Of a stretch of 64,000 nucleotides of DNA, positions 60,061 through 64,000 are shown piece after piece (positions within the stretch are counted from its first letter, which is position 1; each line of letters opens with the position of its first letter). The stretch comes from Albimonas sp963977235. Its GTDB lineage: Bacteria > Pseudomonadota > Alphaproteobacteria > Rhodobacterales > Rhodobacteraceae. The stretch covers positions 186,001 through 250,000 of the forward strand of contig NZ_CAXBOD010000001.1 in the NCBI RefSeq assembly GCF_963977235.1, read 5' to 3'. Below the pieces are notes generated by a model that was not told the DNA's origin, did no database searches, and worked only from the letters and a program-made list of their open reading frames with translations. The translations under genes were made by a program, and so were the position numbers.

Positions 60061-60938
60061 GGCGCGCCCTCCGGGGCGAGGGCTGCAAGGGCTGCGAGGG
60101 CGCGGCGGACCAGGGCGGGCAGCACCTCGACCCGGTACCAGCCCGGCGCGTCGACCCCCTCGCGCGGGGAGAAGCCGTCGAGCAGCCCGCGGGCGATCTC
60201 CGCGCCCGCGGCGGGGTCGAGCGGGGCGCCCTCCAGCGCCGCCTCCAGCTCCGGCCAGCGGCGGGCGACCGGTTCGACCGAGCCGACGGCGATGACGGGG
60301 CGGAGCAGGCGGCCGTCCGCGACCCCCGCGGCCAGCGAGACGATGGCGACGGGGTAGTCGCCGGCCGCGCGCAGGGGCAGGCGGGCGTGGGCGCCGACCC
60401 GCCCGGGCCGGCGCGCGATGCGCACGCCCGCGACCAGCGCGCCGGGCAGCAGCGCCTCGCGCCGCGCCAGGAATTCGGCCAGCGGCAGCCGGCCGGGGCC
60501 CGACAGACGCTCGAGGTCCACGTCCGCCTCCAGCGCCAGCAGGGCGCAGGCGAGGTCGGCGGCCGGGAACGCCTGCGCGCAGAGGTTGCCGCCCAGGCTC
60601 GCCGCCCGGCGCACGCCGGGGTTGGCCGAGGCCCCGGCGGCCAGCGCCAGGGGGGCCAGGTCGGGGATCCCCGCCAGCGCCTGGGCCAGGCGCGTGTGGC
60701 TGACCGCGGCGCCGATCTCGGCGGCCTCGGGCGTCAGGTCCAGCCGCTGCAGCGCGGCGATGCCGTGAAGCGAGGCGAAGGCGCCCGACAGCGTCTCGCC
60801 CCGCAGCGGCGCGCGCATCAGCCAGGTGCCGCCCGCCAGCAGCCGCGCGCCCGCGGCCTGCGCCTCGAGCGCCGCGGGGATCGTGGCGGGGGTCAGCAGC
60901 GTTCGCGGCTCGGCCGCGCGGGAGAGGGCCTGGGGCAT
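60057..60938 (-). CDS. Molybdenum hydroxylase FAD-binding subunit
   Basis: 293 residues. The FAD-binding PCMH motif ARLLAGGTWLM is at about 31-41, and ASANPGVRRAASLGGNLCAQ-type sequence at about 104-122 is the second FAD motif (cut here into its parts). The C-terminal domain is the CO_deh_flav_C type. It passes electrons from the iron-sulfur subunit to NAD or another acceptor. First gene of the three Mo-enzyme genes; 112 bases separate it from the upstream hydantoinase B gene. Confidence 0.88.
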   Translation of the reverse strand: MPQALSRAAEPRTLLTPATIPAALEAQAAGARLLAGGTWLMRAPLRGETLSGAFASLHGIAALQRLDLTPEAAEIGAAVSHTRLAQALAGIPDLAPLALAAGASANPGVRRAASLGGNLCAQAFPAADLACALLALEADVDLERLSGPGRLPLAEFLARREALLPGALVAGVRIARRPGRVGAHARLPLRAAGDYPVAIVSLAAGVADGRLLRPVIAVGSVEPVARRWPELEAALEGAPLDPAAGAEIARGLLDGFSPREGVDAPGWYRVEVLPALVRRALAALAALAPEGAP

Positions 60939-61050
60939 CCGGCGTCCTTCAACGAGGGGGCGAAGGGCGCCCCCCTCGGGGGGCGCGCGTGTCAGGGGCG
61001 CGGCGCAGGTCCGACGCCCCGGCGCAGGGCCGGGACGCCGGGCCCAGGGC

Positions 61051-63027
61051 TCAGGCCGCGGCGGCCTCGGGCCAGTGGGCCACGGTCCGCTTCTCGAAGC
61101 TCTCGCGGAACTGGGCGGTGGTCTTGGGCAGCAGCTCGCCGGTGTTCCAGTCGAGGATCACGGCGTAGCGGCGCAGCACGTCCATCGCGTCGATCTCGCC
61201 GGCCTGGTAGCGGGCCGCGACCTCGGCCGGCTCGCTGCGGGCCCAGGCGACGCGGTTGGCGCGGATCTCGGCGCGGGCCGCCTCGGTCGCGGCCTCGTCC
61301 ACCTCGAACGCGCACAGGTCCGCGTCGACCTCCCGGATCACCACCCCATAGTCCAGCGCCGCCCGGCGGATCGAGACATAGTCGTCGATCACGTCCACCA
61401 GCACCCTTTCGGGATCCCGCTCCAGCGGATCGCCGAAGCCGCCGCCGCCGGCGGTGGGCCTCGCGAACACGTCCCCCGTCTTGACCGTGTAGTTCGAGAA
61501 CACCGAGCCGAGCCAGACGTCCTCGCCCGTCTCGGCCGGCGTCAGGGTCAGCCCGTGGGGGATCGAGGGCAGGCCCCCCTCCACCCCCCAGACCACCGCC
61601 CGCTCGCGGTCGCAGATGTAGGACATCACCGCGGAGTCGCTCTGCAGCAGGGTCGAGGTCTTCTGCACTCCGGCGCCGCCGCGCCACTTGCCGGGTCCCG
61701 CCGAGTCGCGGAGGATGTCGAACCGCTCGGTCCGGGTGGGGTTCACCCGCTCGTTGCCCTCGTTGGGCTGGGACATCAGGCCGGTGCCGAAACAGGCGGT
61801 GGTGGTGTCCGAGCCGTCCTTGCCGTTGCGCCCGCCCCAGCCGCCGGGCAGCCACTCGTAGAACATGAACATCGGCTTCTCGGGCTTGCGCAGGTCGCGC
61901 CCGCCGCACAGCAGATATTCGAGGTTGAAGGCGCAGGCGATGGCGCGCTCGGGCATGATCTGGGACCACATCTCGAAGATCGCGTTCATGATCTTCTCGA
62001 ACGGCATCAGGAAGCCGGTGACGGCCGTCGGCCACTCGGCCGCGACGATGGACCCCGGAGGCGCCTTGACCGAGATCGCCCGGTAGAAGCCCGAGTTCAG
62101 CGGCAGGTCGGGGAAGAAGGTCTTGGTCCCGGCCACCACCGCCGAGAAGGTCGCGCCGGGCGCGGAGTTGTACATCGAGGCGATGGTCGGGTGGGACCCC
62201 TCGAAATCAAAGAGGATCTCGTCGCCCTTGATCGTCATCTTGATGCGGATCGGGATCATCCCCTCGCCCTGCGACAGGTCCCGGTCGATGTAGTCCACCG
62301 TCTCCCAGGTCCCGTCGGGCAGGGCGGCGATCCGCTGGCGCATGGCCCGCTCGACGTAATCCTGCACCTCGGCCATGCCCTGGGTGACCTGGTCGCGCCC
62401 GTACTTGCGCACCAGCCGCAGCACGTCGCGCTCGGCCACCTGGGTCGCCTGCGCCTGGGAGTGGATGTCCCCGATGATCGAGGCCGGGTCGCGGGTGTTG
62501 TTGGCGATCAGGTCCGCCACGTCCCGGCAGAACCGCCCGCCGTGGAACAGGCGCACGGGAGTGATCCGCACCGCCTCGCCGAACATCTCGCGCGACATCA
62601 CGTCGAACGAGCCCGGCACCGTGCCGCCGAGGTCCGACCAGTGGCCGTTGGACTGCGAGAAGCCGATCAGCGCGTCGTCGTCGAAGATCGGCCGCACCAG
62701 CCGCACGTCCGAGAAGTGGGTGCCGCCCGCGTAGGGGTCGTTGATCGCGTAGACGTCGCCGGGCAGCATCTCGCCCTCGAAATACCGCAGCACGTCCTTG
62801 CAGGTGTAGTGCAGGGTGCCGACGTGCACCGCAATGTCCTGGTTGCCCTGCGCGACCGAGTTCCCCTCGGCGTCATGCAGACCGTTCGAGAAATCGCGGT
62901 TGTAGATCACGAAGGAATAGCAGGTGCGCAGCATCCGCTCGGCCATCTGGTCGACCGAGGTGATGAAACTGTTCTTGAGCACCTCGAACGTGACCGGGTC
63001 GAGGCTCTGGGTCTTGAGGTCGTCCAT
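61051..63027 (-). CDS. ATP-dependent hydantoinase/oxoprolinase, B subunit
   Basis: 658 residues. The N-terminal VTFEVLKNSFITSVDQMAERMLRTCYS, the DFSNGLHDAEGNSVAQ region and INDPYAGGTHFSDVRLVRPIF (read in parts) are the standard HyuB opening; GGWGGRNGKDG and GGAGVQKTS later are also diagnostic. With HyuA it makes an ATP-dependent amidohydrolase that opens cyclic imides or lactams such as 5-oxoproline or N-methylhydantoin; related enzymes are acetone and acetophenone carboxylases. The C-terminal 130 residues (from about 530) form an extra acidic domain. ATG 63027 lies three bases from the hyuA stop. Confidence 0.9.
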   Translation of the reverse strand: MDDLKTQSLDPVTFEVLKNSFITSVDQMAERMLRTCYSFVIYNRDFSNGLHDAEGNSVAQGNQDIAVHVGTLHYTCKDVLRYFEGEMLPGDVYAINDPYAGGTHFSDVRLVRPIFDDDALIGFSQSNGHWSDLGGTVPGSFDVMSREMFGEAVRITPVRLFHGGRFCRDVADLIANNTRDPASIIGDIHSQAQATQVAERDVLRLVRKYGRDQVTQGMAEVQDYVERAMRQRIAALPDGTWETVDYIDRDLSQGEGMIPIRIKMTIKGDEILFDFEGSHPTIASMYNSAPGATFSAVVAGTKTFFPDLPLNSGFYRAISVKAPPGSIVAAEWPTAVTGFLMPFEKIMNAIFEMWSQIMPERAIACAFNLEYLLCGGRDLRKPEKPMFMFYEWLPGGWGGRNGKDGSDTTTACFGTGLMSQPNEGNERVNPTRTERFDILRDSAGPGKWRGGAGVQKTSTLLQSDSAVMSYICDRERAVVWGVEGGLPSIPHGLTLTPAETGEDVWLGSVFSNYTVKTGDVFARPTAGGGGFGDPLERDPERVLVDVIDDYVSIRRAALDYGVVIREVDADLCAFEVDEAATEAARAEIRANRVAWARSEPAEVAARYQAGEIDAMDVLRRYAVILDWNTGELLPKTTAQFRESFEKRTVAHWPEAAAA

Positions 63028-63030
63028 GGG

Positions 63031-64000
63031 TCAGCCCTTCATCCGGATCAGCAGGTTGGCGTAGCGGTCGACCTCGGCGGTCGAGCCGGGCGGCACCACG
63101 ATGGTCGAGTCGAACTGCTCGACCACCGCCGGGCCGTCGAAGCTGGCCCCCGCGCTGAGGTCGTCGCGCCAGTAGAGGGCGGCGTCGCATTTCTCGCCCT
63201 CGAACCAGGCCGGGCGGGTTCCCGTGGGTTCGGGCGTGTGGGGCCGCGGCTCGGACGAGGGCAGGTCCGCCTTGGGCACCACGCCGGTGGCCTTGACCGC
63301 CACGCGGAAGATCGACACCGGCGCGTCGTCGCGGCGGAAGTTGTATTCGCGCGCATGTTCGGCGTGGAAGGCGTCGATCAGGTCGCCGACATTGTCGATC
63401 TTCGCCGGCGCGTTGACGCCGAGCGAGCGCCACTGCCCGGCGTACATCATCTCGACCGTGCGCTGCAGGACCATGTCCCCGGGCGCGACCCCCTCGTGGG
63501 CCAGCCGCTCGGCGGCCTCGGCTTCGATGGCGGCGAAGGCGGCCTCCATGTCGGCGGGGTCGGTCGAGCCGGCGTCGGCCATGAAGTTGTCCGAGTAGTC
63601 GTGCTGCACGTCCACCAGCAGGCAGCCCAGCGCCGATGTGACGCCCGGGTTCGGCGGCACGATCACGGTGGGGATCGACAGCTCCCTCGCCACCGCCGCC
63701 CCGTGCAGGGCCCCGGCGCCGCCGAAGGCCACCAGCGCGAAGTCGCGCGGGTCGTAGCCGCGGGCGATGGACAGCAGCCGCACGGCGTTGGCCATGTTGG
63801 CGTTGGCGACCTGGACGACGGCCTCGGCGGCCTCGTGCAATTCCATCCCGAAGGGCTCGGCGACCGTCTCGCGCACCGCCGCCTCGGCCTTCGCGGCGTC
63901 GAGCGTGATCTTGCCCCCCGCCAGCGACGTGCCCAGCCGCCCCAGCACCACGTTGGCGTCGGTGTTGGTGGCGGTCTCGCCGCCCTGGCCATAGCAGGCC
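63031..64000 (-). CDS. ATP-dependent hydantoinase/oxoprolinase, A subunit (5' end missing)
   Basis: The C-terminal 322 residues are in the window; the start is beyond 64000. The visible part begins ACYGQGGETATNTDANVVLGRLG, the usual phosphate-loop region of HyuA, then DFALVAFGGAGALHGAAVA and IVPPNPGVTSALGCLLVD, which belong to the actin-like ATPase domain. It is the upstream partner of hyuB (three-base gap). The operon probably starts beyond the window and may contain a transporter or regulator. Confidence 0.92.
   Translation of the reverse strand, partial: ACYGQGGETATNTDANVVLGRLGTSLAGGKITLDAAKAEAAVRETVAEPFGMELHEAAEAVVQVANANMANAVRLLSIARGYDPRDFALVAFGGAGALHGAAVARELSIPTVIVPPNPGVTSALGCLLVDVQHDYSDNFMADAGSTDPADMEAAFAAIEAEAAERLAHEGVAPGDMVLQRTVEMMYAGQWRSLGVNAPAKIDNVGDLIDAFHAEHAREYNFRRDDAPVSIFRVAVKATGVVPKADLPSSEPRPHTPEPTGTRPAWFEGEKCDAALYWRDDLSAGASFDGPAVVEQFDSTIVVPPGSTAEVDRYANLLIRMKG

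Overview
The window is chromosomal DNA from a very GC-rich alphaproteobacterium, most likely of the Rhodobacterales (Rhodobacteraceae/Paracoccaceae type). The signs are an irr gene divergent from fabA-fabB-fabI, a pstSCAB-phoU-phoB operon with a Pho box, DUF4174, DUF3108 and SH3-domain genes of the kind common in that order, a mesaconyl-CoA hydratase and MeaB (ethylmalonyl-CoA and methylmalonyl-CoA metabolism), and third codon positions almost always G or C. Genes sit densely on both strands. There is one tRNA (Gly-GCC), no rRNA, no CRISPR array, no recognisable transposase and no prophage.

Layout. 1-5 kb: 3' end of a sirtuin, a copper-chaperone pair, ribosomal protein L28, an RTX metalloprotease, meaB. 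5-20 kb: DUF3108 protein, hrpB, fabI-fabB-fabA divergent from irr, YoaK-type membrane protein, SH3 protein, D-2-hydroxyacid dehydrogenase, a small membrane protein with its own AT-rich promoter, a MoeB-type enzyme, an orphan LivF-like ATPase, nnrU, a YdcF-like protein. 20-27 kb: a GNAT enzyme, two tandem secreted cyclase-family paralogues, and envelope proteins (LpxR-like, TorF-like, PagL-like) around a mesaconyl-CoA hydratase gene. 27-34 kb: the succinate dehydrogenase operon, in which two glycosyltransferase-like genes and a methyltransferase lie between sdhA and sdhB. 34-45 kb: histidine phosphatase, a fused indolepyruvate ferredoxin oxidoreductase, and the phosphate regulon operon. 45-52 kb: a second RTX protein, ccmA-ccmB, and a surface-polysaccharide locus (rfbA, outer-membrane barrel, Wza-like exporter, ExoY-like sugar transferase). 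52-57 kb: tRNA-Gly, DUF4174, folD, queF, a periplasmic protein, a quinone-oxidoreductase-like enzyme. 57-64 kb: a minus-strand operon joining ATP-dependent hydantoinase/oxoprolinase subunits to a three-subunit molybdenum hydroxylase.

How the genes fit together. Three blocks are clear functional units: fatty-acid synthesis next to an iron regulator, the Pho operon (transporter, PhoU, PhoB), and sdhCDAB. The 57-64 kb operon can be read as a two-step heterocycle pathway: the Mo hydroxylase turns a ring C-H into a lactam, and the HyuAB enzyme opens the ring with ATP. The envelope theme recurs: two probable lipid A deacylase-like barrels, a polysaccharide exporter locus, and the sugar-modification genes inside the sdh operon.

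The most unusual structures are the glycosylation island splitting sdhA from sdhB (its first gene is clearly less GC-rich than the flanks), a double TGTGATCACA-type operator upstream of sdhC, the tandem cyclases that were duplicated together with their terminators, the HyuAB-Mo hydroxylase operon, and a short hairpin-forming sequence present in two places. Product names rest on reading translated sequences and remembered family motifs; no database search was run.
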